Counted from the first letter of the stretch, positions 7,457 through 13,163 are shown. The stretch: 13,163 nucleotides of DNA from Bacillota bacterium (GCA_016302925.1 JAEDMR010000038.1:1-13163), one strand, 5' to 3'. The notes: a model not told the origin generated them from the letters alone. Program-made: numbers and translations.

Positions 7457-7465
7457 TGGTACAAT
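7457..7465 (+). promoter_or_regulatory. Extended -10 promoter for sfsA
   Basis: TGG-TACAAT is an extended -10 element (TGnTAnAAT class) with no convincing -35 at 16-18 bases. It faces away from the lgt promoter, and the upstream parts of the two overlap. The predicted start, about 7472, coincides with the first ATG of sfsA. Confidence 0.55.
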
Positions 7466-7471
7466 TTTTAT

Positions 7472-8233
7472 ATGAAGTACGAGAAAATGATGAAAGCACA
7501 ATTTATTGCCAGACCCAATCGGTTTATTGCCGAGGTAAGGCTGTCTGACGGAACGGAAACCAGAGCCCATGTGAAGAATACCGGAAGATGCAGGGAACTG
7601 CTGCAGCCCGGGGCGACAGTCTGGCTGGAGGACCATACGGCGAGAATGGGGAGCAGGAAGCTGGCATATTCCCTCATTGGTGTGGAAAAACAGCGGAAAA
7701 ACGGATCTTTGCTTATGGTAAACATGGATTCCCAGGCGCCCAATCAGGTGGCGGCGGAGGCACTGAACAGCGGAATCATCTGCCTTCCGGATATGTCCCT
7801 GCTGACGCTGGTAAAAGGGGAACAGACCTTCGGCAATTCGCGTTTCGATTTCTATGTGGAGGATGCAGACGGAAAGAAAGGATACCTGGAGGTAAAGGGT
7901 GTTACACTGGAAGAGGATGGACTGGTCCGCTTTCCCGATGCACCCACAGAACGTGGTGTCAAGCATGTGGAGGAGCTGATCCGGGCCAGGGAGGAAGGGT
8001 ACTGTGCCTTCGTGCTTTTCATCGTGCAGATGGAAGGGATGCGGGTTTTTATGCCGAACGACGACACTCATCGGGCCTTCGGGGATGCTCTGCGCCGGGC
8101 ACAGCGGGCCGGCGTACACATTCTGGCATATCAGTGCCATGTGACGGAGGATAGCCTGCAGGTCAGCACATCGCTTCCGATTCGACTGAACGGCGAAGAA
8201 CTGCCGCCCGCAGAAGCAGGTAAAGACAGGTGA
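7472..8233 (+). CDS. sfsA: DNA/RNA nuclease SfsA family protein
   Basis: A 253-aa protein from ATG 7472; ATG 7487 or 7490 would give 248 or 247 aa. The N-terminal OB-like part carries FIARPNRFIAEV and AHVKNTGRCRELL. The PD-(D/E)XK-like nuclease core carries RFDF (Asp126) and YLEVKG (Glu140, Lys142), followed by FPDAPTERGVKHVEEL, all typical of SfsA. The family was first named in E. coli for effects on sugar-fermentation (maltose) genes and is now usually annotated as a nuclease. The C-terminus is slightly longer than usual (GEELPPAEAGKDR). No good ribosome binding site precedes any of the three ATGs, and the promoter predicts a start at the first ATG, so leaderless translation is possible. 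It is divergent from lgt, and its stop lies within the inverted repeat before the sigma operon. Confidence 0.93.
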   Translation: MKYEKMMKAQFIARPNRFIAEVRLSDGTETRAHVKNTGRCRELLQPGATVWLEDHTARMGSRKLAYSLIGVEKQRKNGSLLMVNMDSQAPNQVAAEALNSGIICLPDMSLLTLVKGEQTFGNSRFDFYVEDADGKKGYLEVKGVTLEEDGLVRFPDAPTERGVKHVEELIRAREEGYCAFVLFIVQMEGMRVFMPNDDTHRAFGDALRRAQRAGVHILAYQCHVTEDSLQVSTSLPIRLNGEELPPAEAGKDR

Positions 8234-8251
8234 AAAAATTTTTTAACCTGT
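8226..8251 (+). repeat. 26-bp inverted repeat upstream of the ECF promoter
   Basis: ACAGGT (8226-8231) and ACCTGT (8246-8251) flank A6T6 (8233-8244) in a palindrome broken by one mismatched pair (G8232/A8245). It overlaps the sfsA stop and abuts the -35 of the sigma promoter. No T-run follows, so it is not a typical terminator. It could be an UP-like A/T element, an operator, or a weak end of sfsA transcription. Confidence 0.6.
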
Positions 8252-8277
8252 GAAACTTTTCAGCGAGCTGCAGCGTC
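8251..8277 (+). promoter_or_regulatory. ECF sigma-type promoter (autoregulatory) of the sigma/anti-sigma operon
   Basis: TGAAAC (8251-8256), then 17 bases, then CGTC (8274-8277) within CGTCTAA. This closely resembles promoters recognised by Bacillus SigM, SigV, SigW and SigX (AAC in the -35, CGTC in the -10, 16-17 bp apart). It precedes the ECF sigma gene with a leader of about 28 bases, the classical autoregulation layout. Confidence 0.8.
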
Positions 8278-8311
8278 TAAAAATATGTAACAGCAGCAGG
8301 GGGAGCGTTGG

Positions 8312-8794
8312 ATGAAAAACAGCAGAGAATTGCTGATAGAAAAACTGCTCATAGAGAATTATGAGAAATATTACAGGCTGGCATTCAGCTATGTCCATAA
8401 TGAAGCAGATGCAATGGACATCGTGCAGGAAGGTGCCTATAAAGCCATGCTCAAATGGGAGAGCCTGGAGCGGGAAGATTTTGCGGAGACATGGATCTAC
8501 CGGATTATGCTCAACGAGATTTTCAGCATGCTTCGCAGGCGGACCCGAAATGAAGAGAGCATGGTAGATCCGGATTGCCTGGAGGAGATACCGGCGGAAA
8601 CACCGGTAGACAGCCTTTCTCTGCGGGAAGCACTGGACAGGCTCCCGCCAAAGGAAAAGGCACTGGTGGAACTGCGATATTTCGAGGATCTGAAGCTGGA
8701 GGAAATCGCCGAAGTTCTGGATGAAAATCTGAGCACTGTGAAGAGCCGACTCTACCGTACCCTACAGAAGCTGCGGATTACGCTAGAAGAATAG
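8312..8794 (+). CDS. ECF RNA polymerase sigma factor, SigV-like
   Basis: A 160-aa group IV sigma factor. Region 2 spans about residues 10-80 (YYRLAFSYVHNEADAMDIVQ for -10 recognition and core binding, then TWIYRIMLNEIFSMLRRR). Region 4 spans about 107-158 (LPPKEKALVELRYFEDLKLE with the helix-turn-helix IAEVLDENLSTVKSRLYRTL). No region 1 or 3 is present, as expected. The site AGGGGGAG (8298-8304) is seven bases before the ATG. It is followed after 13 bases by an RsiV-like anti-sigma gene and preceded by a promoter of the type such factors read, so it probably transcribes its own operon once released. The SigV assignment rests mainly on the partner gene; other ECF subgroups are possible. Confidence 0.92.
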   Translation: MKNSRELLIEKLLIENYEKYYRLAFSYVHNEADAMDIVQEGAYKAMLKWESLEREDFAETWIYRIMLNEIFSMLRRRTRNEESMVDPDCLEEIPAETPVDSLSLREALDRLPPKEKALVELRYFEDLKLEEIAEVLDENLSTVKSRLYRTLQKLRITLEE

Positions 8795-8807
8795 AAAAGA
8801 GGGTAAA

Positions 8808-9683
8808 ATGGAAAATCTTGAGGAAATGAAAAAAGAATATCTGTCTGCATCCCCGCCGCCGGAAGGAAAGGAACGCATGAAAGAGACGATTGCACGTGCG
8901 AAGGCAGAAAACAGACAGAAACGGCAGAAACGCCGATGGAAAGCCTGGGGAAGCGGACTTGCGGCAGCGGCTGCCATTATCGTGCTACTTCCAAATATCA
9001 GCAGCAGTGCAGCCTATGCCATGAGCAGTGTGCCTGTCCTGGGGCAGATTATTGAGGCGGTAACCTTCCGGGAATATGCAGCAGAATCAGAGGATGGAAG
9101 GTTTGAGGCCGATGTGGAAATTCCGCAGCTGCGAGCAGCGGACGGCCTGCCGGTGGATGCAGCGCAGCTCCAGCAGATTAATGCGGAAATCCGGGAAATT
9201 GCCCAGGAAATGATCGATGAATTCGAGACCAACATGGCGGCAGAGGCCAGCTATGAGCAGCTGGTAATCAAATACGAGATTCTGGACACGGCCGATGACT
9301 ATTTTTCGCTGAAGCTGATCACCTATTGCGGTGCGGGATCCGGCTACGAAAAAGACTATTACTACACGCTGGATCTGAATTCGGGAAAGCAGCTGACCCT
9401 GGCGGATCTGTTTCCGGCGGATGCAGACTACATTACACCAATCAGTGAGAATATAAAAGAACAGATGCGCAGCCGCATGGAAGAAGACAAAAATAAGATT
9501 TACTGGGTGGATGCGGACGACGGAATCGGATGGACGTTTGAAGCGATTCCGCCGGAGCAGTCCTTCTATGTGAACCGGGACGGACATCTGGTCATCACCT
9601 TCTCGGAAGGCGATGTGGCGCCGATGTACATGGGCTGCGATGAATTCGTAATCCCGGATACAGTGACTGAGAATATAAAATAA
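8808..9683 (+). CDS. RsiV-like membrane anti-sigma factor (DUF4163/DUF3298)
   Basis: A 291-aa single-pass protein. Residues 1-44 are cytoplasmic and strongly basic toward the membrane (QKRQKRRWK) and would bind the sigma factor. A hydrophobic segment spans about 48-62, followed by SSSAAYAM, a signal-peptidase-like AxA site ending at Ala71. The extracellular part resembles DUF4163 (about 90-185, including YYYTLDLNSGKQLTLADLF) and DUF3298 (about 190-285, including YVNRDGHLVITF and MGCDEFVIP). This architecture and length match B. subtilis RsiV, which binds lysozyme and is then cut by signal peptidase and a site-2 protease to free SigV. The ribosome binding site GAGGG is only four bases from ATG 8808. 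The gene lies between the sigma factor and a lipoprotein gene. Lysozyme sensing here is inferred from the family. Confidence 0.88.
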   Translation: MENLEEMKKEYLSASPPPEGKERMKETIARAKAENRQKRQKRRWKAWGSGLAAAAAIIVLLPNISSSAAYAMSSVPVLGQIIEAVTFREYAAESEDGRFEADVEIPQLRAADGLPVDAAQLQQINAEIREIAQEMIDEFETNMAAEASYEQLVIKYEILDTADDYFSLKLITYCGAGSGYEKDYYYTLDLNSGKQLTLADLFPADADYITPISENIKEQMRSRMEEDKNKIYWVDADDGIGWTFEAIPPEQSFYVNRDGHLVITFSEGDVAPMYMGCDEFVIPDTVTENIK

Positions 9684-9707
9684 GAGATAAGACGAGGAGA
9701 AAGAAAA

Positions 9708-11252
9708 GTGAAAGTTGTTTGCAAAAGGGTATTTTATATATTTTTACTTCTGATGCTGTGTGCTGCTCTGACAGGCTGCGGCGGAAACGGTACGAAAGAC
9801 TACCAGATCGACGAAACGGACTTCATGTCCGAAATGCTGAACCAGGTGTCCTTTGACTGCGATATGTATCAGGTAAAGCCGGAGAGTGTGGAAAACTTCT
9901 TTACGCTGGAGGATGGAACCACGGCGATCGTTTTTATGGGAAGCGGTTCCTATGCGGATCATGCGGGGATATTTACGTCTCCGGATGAGGAGACGGCGGC
10001 CAAAACTCTGGAAATGGTACAGACCTATGTGGAGGATCTGAAGCATTCTTTCGAGGACTATCTGCCGGAGGAAGCGGCCAAGATTGACGGCGCGGTGGTG
10101 GAACAGAAAGGACGTTATGTGGTTCTCTGCATTACTTCCGATGACGGCGCAAAATCCTTCATCCAGGACTACTTCGACCAGTCCGCGGCGAATGGCTCGT
10201 CAGGTGCGGATGGGGAAGAGCCTTCGGGGAATCCGGACGGAGATGCAGATGGGGCTGATTCCCAGGGAGAACCTTCCGGAGACGGAGAAACCGCAGACGG
10301 GGAAACTGCGAATACAGAAGCGGATGACTATCCTGTGGTGGAGAAGGATGGCGAAGTGGAAACCTACGGCTATGTGATTGCCGTAGGAGACACCGCCTAT
10401 GAGCTGTATTCCTATTCAGAGAAGGCAGCAGACAAATACACAGCTGCCATCAACGGGACAGCCGCATCACTGAAGGGCGAGGCCAAGGTCTATGACGTGC
10501 TGATTCCTCTCAGTTCCGGCATTACGCTTCCGGACAGGCTCTATGGAGAAATCCCGTCCGGAAGTCAGAAAAAGGCACTGCAGTCCATCAGTGAGAAACT
10601 GAGCAGCGATGTGACAGTGGTCAATCCGTATGATAACCTGATGAAGCACAGAGATGAGTACATCTATTTCCGCACCGACCACCACTGGACTGCCGATGGG
10701 GCATATTATGCATACGAAGCGTTCTGTCGGGCAGCAGGGATTCTCCCAATCCCGCGCGAAAATCGGGAGAGCGTGGATTTTGACGGCTTCCTGGGATCCT
10801 TCTATAAGGACACCAACCAAAGCAAAAAACTGAAAAATAACCCGGATACCATTCGGGCCTATTACCCTGTCAGCAGTGAAACGACCCTGACCTATACCAC
10901 ATCGGAAGGAAAGACCAATGACTGGAAGGTCATCTACGATGTGTCGGATTATGGTGCGTCAATGAAATACAGCACCTTCATCGCCGGGGACAATCCGTAC
11001 ACAGTAATCCAAAATGACAGCCTGACCGACGGCTCCTGCTGCGTGGTGGTGAAAGAATCCTTCGGCAATGCACTGGTGCCGTTTCTGGTAGATCACTATG
11101 AAACGATTTACGTGATTGACTACCGGTACTGGCAGGGCAGCCTGGAGAAACTGGCACGGGAAAAAGATGCGGATGATGTGATCTTCCTGAATAATCTTTC
11201 CATGATCCGGAGTGATTACCTGGTGGGAAAACTGGCGGGAATTACAGGATAA
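9708..11252 (+). CDS. Lipoprotein fusing a DUF4358-like domain to a DHHW (SGNH/AlgX-like) domain
   Basis: A 514-aa protein from GTG 9708, with AGGAG at 9695-9699 eight bases upstream. A lipoprotein signal ends in LTGC (Cys24). Residues about 35-158 resemble DUF4358 (VENFFTLEDGTTAIVFMGSG, then EDYLPEEAAKIDGAVV and GRYVVLCITSDDGAKSFI). An acidic Gly/Ser/Asp linker spans about 159-208. Residues about 215-512 form a DHHW domain: YFRTDHHWTADGAYYAYEAF with Asp324 and His325/326, and VVVKESFGNALVPFL with Ser451, matching the Ser/Asp/His set of AlgX/AlgJ-like polysaccharide O-acetylation proteins. It would sit on the outer face of the cytoplasmic membrane. It is 24 bases after the RsiV-like gene and likely under the same ECF promoter, which suggests a cell-wall or polysaccharide modification role. 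No MBOAT partner is visible; the enzyme activity is inferred. Confidence 0.85.
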   Translation: MKVVCKRVFYIFLLLMLCAALTGCGGNGTKDYQIDETDFMSEMLNQVSFDCDMYQVKPESVENFFTLEDGTTAIVFMGSGSYADHAGIFTSPDEETAAKTLEMVQTYVEDLKHSFEDYLPEEAAKIDGAVVEQKGRYVVLCITSDDGAKSFIQDYFDQSAANGSSGADGEEPSGNPDGDADGADSQGEPSGDGETADGETANTEADDYPVVEKDGEVETYGYVIAVGDTAYELYSYSEKAADKYTAAINGTAASLKGEAKVYDVLIPLSSGITLPDRLYGEIPSGSQKKALQSISEKLSSDVTVVNPYDNLMKHRDEYIYFRTDHHWTADGAYYAYEAFCRAAGILPIPRENRESVDFDGFLGSFYKDTNQSKKLKNNPDTIRAYYPVSSETTLTYTTSEGKTNDWKVIYDVSDYGASMKYSTFIAGDNPYTVIQNDSLTDGSCCVVVKESFGNALVPFLVDHYETIYVIDYRYWQGSLEKLAREKDADDVIFLNNLSMIRSDYLVGKLAGITG

Positions 11253-11310
11253 GATTTGTAAAGATATGTCAAGATTTGTAAAGATATGTTAAGAATTTGC
11301 AAAGATAACG
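11251..11310 (-). repeat. 10-bp-phased direct repeats, PhoP/PhoB-like box array
   Basis: Four consecutive 10-mers AAGAT(T/A)TGTN occupy 11251-11290, followed by two decayed copies to 11310; the true unit is 20 bp. Read on the minus strand, the hexamers are TTTGCA (11303-11298), TTAACA (11292-11287), TTTACA (11282-11277), TTGACA (11272-11267) and TTTACA (11262-11257), separated by 5, 4, 4 and 4 bases. Tandem TT(A/T/C)ACA hexamers with about 5-base gaps are the known layout of Bacillus PhoP sites; OmpR/PhoB-family regulators in general bind such phased repeats. The array overlaps the upstream stop codon and lies at about -105 to -46 relative to the promoter at 11341-11349. Confidence 0.7.
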
Positions 11311-11340
11311 TGTTGAAGGGTATCCGTCCGGCGGAGAATC

Positions 11341-11349
11341 TGCTATAAT
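11341..11349 (+). promoter_or_regulatory. Extended -10 promoter of the ArsB/NhaD-type transporter gene
   Basis: TGC-TATAAT is a perfect extended -10. No -35 is seen at 16-18 bases (TATCCG at 17). A TTGAAG at 11313 is 25 bases away, too far. A poor -35 directly downstream of phased repeats is what an activator-dependent promoter looks like. The predicted start is about 11356, giving a leader of about 33 bases. Confidence 0.7.
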
Positions 11350-11388
11350 CGAATCTGTCGATCTTTAGAATCAATGGAGGGTATTGTT

Positions 11389-12807
11389 ATGGCAGCACAA
11401 ATAATTGCAGTAGGAATTTTTGTTCTCATGTTTGTGATGATTATGCTGGATAAGGTAGAACGCTGTATCATTACGTTAGGGGCAGGGGCAGCTACGCTGC
11501 TTCTGGTTTTTGGACTCTGCATGAGGAGTCCGGAGGCAATCTGGACCACGCTGAATCTGAAGTCGATTTTTACGTTGGAATTCTGGTATCACACCGGCTT
11601 GAACGCAGATACATCCACAGGCATCAACTGGGAAACCATCATCTTTATTTCAGGTATGATGATCATGGTGGAAGGTATGGCGCGTGTCGGCTTTTTCCGA
11701 TGGCTCTGCATGGCCATCGCCAAGCTCGTCCGGTTTCAGCCGGTACCGGTACTGATTGCATTCATGCTGATTTCAGGAATCCTGTCCATGTTTATCGACA
11801 GTATTACTGTGATACTGTTCCTGGCGGCAGTGACGGTGGAACTGGCCCAGGTGCTGAAATTCGATCCGGTACCGATTATCATGGCTGAAGTTTTCTGTGC
11901 GAATCTGGGCGGCTCGGCCACTATGTGCGGCGATCCGCCGAATATTATCATCGGCACGTCGCTTGGGTATACCTTCGGTGATTTCCTGACGAATACCGGG
12001 CTGATCGCCCTGGTATCCATGGTGTTTGCTCTGGGTTACTTCTATCTCAGTTTCCATAGGGAACTGAATGGCGGAGAGGGAAAGGGCAGCCTGATCAGCG
12101 CCTCACGCGGAAAAAACAACTTTGTGTCAGGAACAGAGGCGGCACGTGCCATGGATCAGGGACGTGGAAACCGTCCGAATTTCGTGATTTCGGATAAAAG
12201 GGGATTTTACATAAGTGCAGCAATCTTTCTGCTGGCAGTCGTACTTCTGATCACGCACGCTCAGACAGGACTGACGGTGGCTGCCATCGGTGTAATCGTA
12301 GGAATACTTTCTCTGATTGCAGGCGGCAGACATGCAATAGAAATCATGAAAAAAGTCGATGTGCATACTCTGCTGTTCTTCGTGGGCCTGTTCATTGTGG
12401 TGGGCGGTCTGGAGCAGACCGGGATTCTGGAAGCCATTGCCGGGTTTATCGGCAGGATCAGCGGCGGCAATCCGAAAATGATGGTTGCGATCATTATCTG
12501 GATCTCCGGTATTGCAAGTGCTTTCGTAGACAACATTCCGTTTGCGGCCACCATGATTCCGGTCATCCGTACGCTGGCGGAAACGACCGGTGTGGATCTT
12601 TCGGTTCTGGCATGGTCTCTGGCGATGGGCACGGATATCGGCGGAAGCGCAACCCCGATCGGTGCGTCAGCCAATGTGGTAGGTACTTCTGTCGCGGTGA
12701 AGCATGGATATAAGGTGACATGGGGCAGATACTGCAGGCATATGGCACCGGCCAGCATTGCAGTGCTTCTCTTGTCCACACTGCTGGTCTGGGTTCGGTA
12801 TTTCTGA
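11389..12807 (+). CDS. ArsB/NhaD superfamily (ion transporter) membrane protein
   Basis: A 472-aa polytopic membrane protein. The start ATG 11389 has GGAGG at 11376-11380, eight bases upstream; the in-frame ATG at 11374 overlaps that site. The family hallmark ANLGGSATMCGDPPNIIIGT (Gly-rich loop with DPPN) lies in the first half. A related half-repeat, AFVDNIPFAATMIPVI followed by GTDIGGSATPIGASANVVGT, lies near the C-terminus, giving the inverted two-half layout of the ArsB/NhaD/SLC13 ion-transporter fold. A hydrophilic cytoplasmic loop (about residues 225-268) separates the halves. Substrate candidates include Na+/H+ exchange, arsenite, or organic or inorganic anions; sequence alone does not decide. 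No arsR or arsA is nearby, so arsenite is not favoured. It is monocistronic, with its own promoter and an upstream repeat array suggesting two-component control. Confidence 0.87.
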   Translation: MAAQIIAVGIFVLMFVMIMLDKVERCIITLGAGAATLLLVFGLCMRSPEAIWTTLNLKSIFTLEFWYHTGLNADTSTGINWETIIFISGMMIMVEGMARVGFFRWLCMAIAKLVRFQPVPVLIAFMLISGILSMFIDSITVILFLAAVTVELAQVLKFDPVPIIMAEVFCANLGGSATMCGDPPNIIIGTSLGYTFGDFLTNTGLIALVSMVFALGYFYLSFHRELNGGEGKGSLISASRGKNNFVSGTEAARAMDQGRGNRPNFVISDKRGFYISAAIFLLAVVLLITHAQTGLTVAAIGVIVGILSLIAGGRHAIEIMKKVDVHTLLFFVGLFIVVGGLEQTGILEAIAGFIGRISGGNPKMMVAIIIWISGIASAFVDNIPFAATMIPVIRTLAETTGVDLSVLAWSLAMGTDIGGSATPIGASANVVGTSVAVKHGYKVTWGRYCRHMAPASIAVLLLSTLLVWVRYF

Positions 12808-12883
12808 TTCATTCTGACAGAAAGCACGTATGGCTCCGCAAAGGAAACGCAATGAGAAAAACGTCTTGTATGAAATAAAATGC

Positions 12884-12912
12884 TTGCATAACGGAAGATG
12901 TTACTGTATAAT
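12884..12912 (+). promoter_or_regulatory. Orphan sigma-A promoter in the spacer
   Basis: TTGCAT (12884-12889), 17 bases, then a perfect TATAAT (12907-12912). The predicted start is about 12919. No annotated gene lies directly downstream, only a 27-codon ORF and then the tRNA, so it may drive a small RNA, a small peptide, or a second transcript into the tRNA. Confidence 0.65.
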
Positions 12913-12941
12913 TAATTCTCGGTTGTGCTTCTTGAAAAGAC

Positions 12942-13025
12942 ATGTTCAATGGACTTTTCCCGGAAGACGACCGGGAATTTCTTCTGAATTCCGTGTTAAA
13001 AAAATGCTTCAGATTTCTAAAATAA
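12942..13025 (+). CDS. Possible 27-aa small protein
   Basis: ATG 12942 opens a 27-codon frame ending TAA at 13023. The product starts MFNGLFPEDDREFLL and ends with a basic, aromatic tail (KKCFRFLK). It begins about 23 bases after the predicted start of the orphan promoter, which is the main reason to list it. The only possible ribosome binding site is a weak GAAAAG (12934-12939) close to the start. I recognise no family. It could equally be chance, or the remnant of a longer gene's N-terminus. Confidence 0.25.
   Translation: MFNGLFPEDDREFLLNSVLKKCFRFLK
12957..12977 (+). terminator. Short hairpin with imperfect T-run (weak terminator candidate)
   Basis: TTCCCGG (12957-12963) pairs with CCGGGAA (12971-12977) across a 7-base loop, followed by TTTCTTCT. 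The stem is short and the T-run interrupted. It could end read-through from the transporter, or a roughly 65-base RNA from the orphan promoter. Confidence 0.4.
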
Positions 13026-13039
13026 ATCGAAAAAAGTTG

Positions 13040-13068
13040 TTGACATTTAAACGGAATTTTGGTAGAAT
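13040..13068 (+). promoter_or_regulatory. Strong sigma-A promoter of the tRNA
   Basis: Consensus TTGACA (13040-13045), 17 bases, then TAGAAT (13063-13068, five of six). The predicted start near 13075 gives a roughly 35-base leader before the tRNA. Confidence 0.88.
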
Positions 13069-13109
13069 ATTTCTTGCGAGTGATTCAGAAAACTGGTCAC
13101 AGCGAATAT

Positions 13110-13163
13110 GGCGGTGTAGCTTAGTTGGCTAGAGCGTCCGGTTCATACCCGGAAGGTCGGTGG
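13110..13163 (+). tRNA. tRNA-Met (CAU), elongator type, 3' end cut off
   Basis: The first 54 bases of a tRNA: acceptor GGCGGTG (13110-13116), TA, D-arm GCTT...GAGC, anticodon stem TCCGG/CCGGA around TTCATAC with anticodon CAT, variable loop AGGTC, and the start of the T-arm. G at position 1 and the lack of three G-C pairs next to the anticodon loop argue against initiator tRNA. The sequence resembles elongator tRNA-Met of Bacillus and clostridia; a lysidine-modified tRNA-Ile with CAU is a less likely alternative. Further tRNAs may follow outside the window. Confidence 0.93.

Larger units (their letters stand above)
12808..13109. other. 302-bp intergenic region between the transporter and tRNA-Met
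   Basis: A+T-richer than the flanking genes. It holds a sigma-A promoter (12884-12912), a possible 27-codon ORF (12942-13025) with a hairpin inside it, the tRNA promoter (13040-13068) and a short leader hairpin (GTGA/TCAC at 13080-13100 with an AAAA loop). No strong intrinsic terminator follows the transporter stop. Confidence 0.7.

Noticed and set aside
11251..11310. CRISPR-like array
   Set aside because: Repeats are contiguous 10/20-bp units without unique spacers; geometry fits regulator binding sites instead.
11313..11318. TTGAAG as -35 for the transporter promoter
   Set aside because: It is 25 bases from the -10, well outside 16-18.
12801..12823. TTTCTG/CAGAAA hairpin over the transporter stop as a terminator
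   Set aside because: Only six A+T-rich pairs with an 11-base loop and no following T-run.
12843..12865. GGAAAC followed by CGTC as a second ECF promoter
   Set aside because: The spacer is 13 bases rather than 16-17, and no gene is suitably placed.
12830..13132. 100-codon plus-strand frame before and into the tRNA
   Set aside because: It runs through the tRNA promoter and into the tRNA, has no ribosome binding site, and the product shows no family features.

Overview
The window (about 53% G+C) looks like chromosomal DNA from an anaerobic Firmicute, most likely a Clostridia-class (Eubacteriales) bacterium. The clues are strong AGGAGG-type ribosome binding sites, sigma-A-like promoters, a SigV/RsiV-type ECF pair, a DHHW/DUF4358 lipoprotein, and an acetyl-CoA hydrolase/transferase next to a ketopantoate-reductase-family enzyme. 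Genus and species cannot be read from the sequence. A narrower guess such as the Anaerovoracaceae would be speculation.

Layout. (1) 1-3125 (+): the 3' end of a multisubunit cation/proton antiporter (Mrp/Mnh-like) operon, with a D-like proton-channel subunit cut by the window edge, a 79-aa small membrane protein, and a second D-like subunit with a long C-terminal tail. (2) 3189-5419 (+): a CoA-transferase and a 2-dehydropantoate-2-reductase-family gene, probably one transcript. It has a candidate promoter inside the end of the antiporter gene and a leader hairpin, and ends at a strong hairpin terminator. (3) 7373-5476 (-): lgt and ychF, overlapping by 4 nt, converging on that terminator. (4) 7472-8233 (+): sfsA, divergent from lgt, whose -10 lies so close to its ATG that the message may be leaderless. 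(5) 8251-11252 (+): an envelope-stress module. An ECF promoter (TGAAAC-N17-CGTC) precedes a SigV-like sigma factor, an RsiV-like membrane anti-sigma factor with a signal-peptidase-like site, and a lipoprotein fusing a DUF4358-like domain to a DHHW (AlgX/AlgJ-like SGNH) domain. (6) 11389-12807 (+): an ArsB/NhaD-type transporter preceded by 10-bp-phased direct repeats resembling binding sites of PhoB/PhoP-type response regulators, and by an extended -10 promoter. (7) 12808-13163: a 302-bp spacer with two good promoters, a possible 27-codon ORF and a small hairpin, then an elongator tRNA-Met(CAU) truncated by the window end.

The most interesting part is region 5. By analogy with Bacillus SigV/RsiV (lysozyme-triggered proteolysis of RsiV, induction of O-acetylation), the third gene is plausibly the effector: a surface lipoprotein whose DHHW domain carries an Asp-His pair and a Ser typical of polysaccharide O-acetylation proteins. 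This chain is inference. No membrane acyltransferase (MBOAT) partner is visible in the window. The phased repeats upstream of the transporter are the best unexplained regulatory signal.
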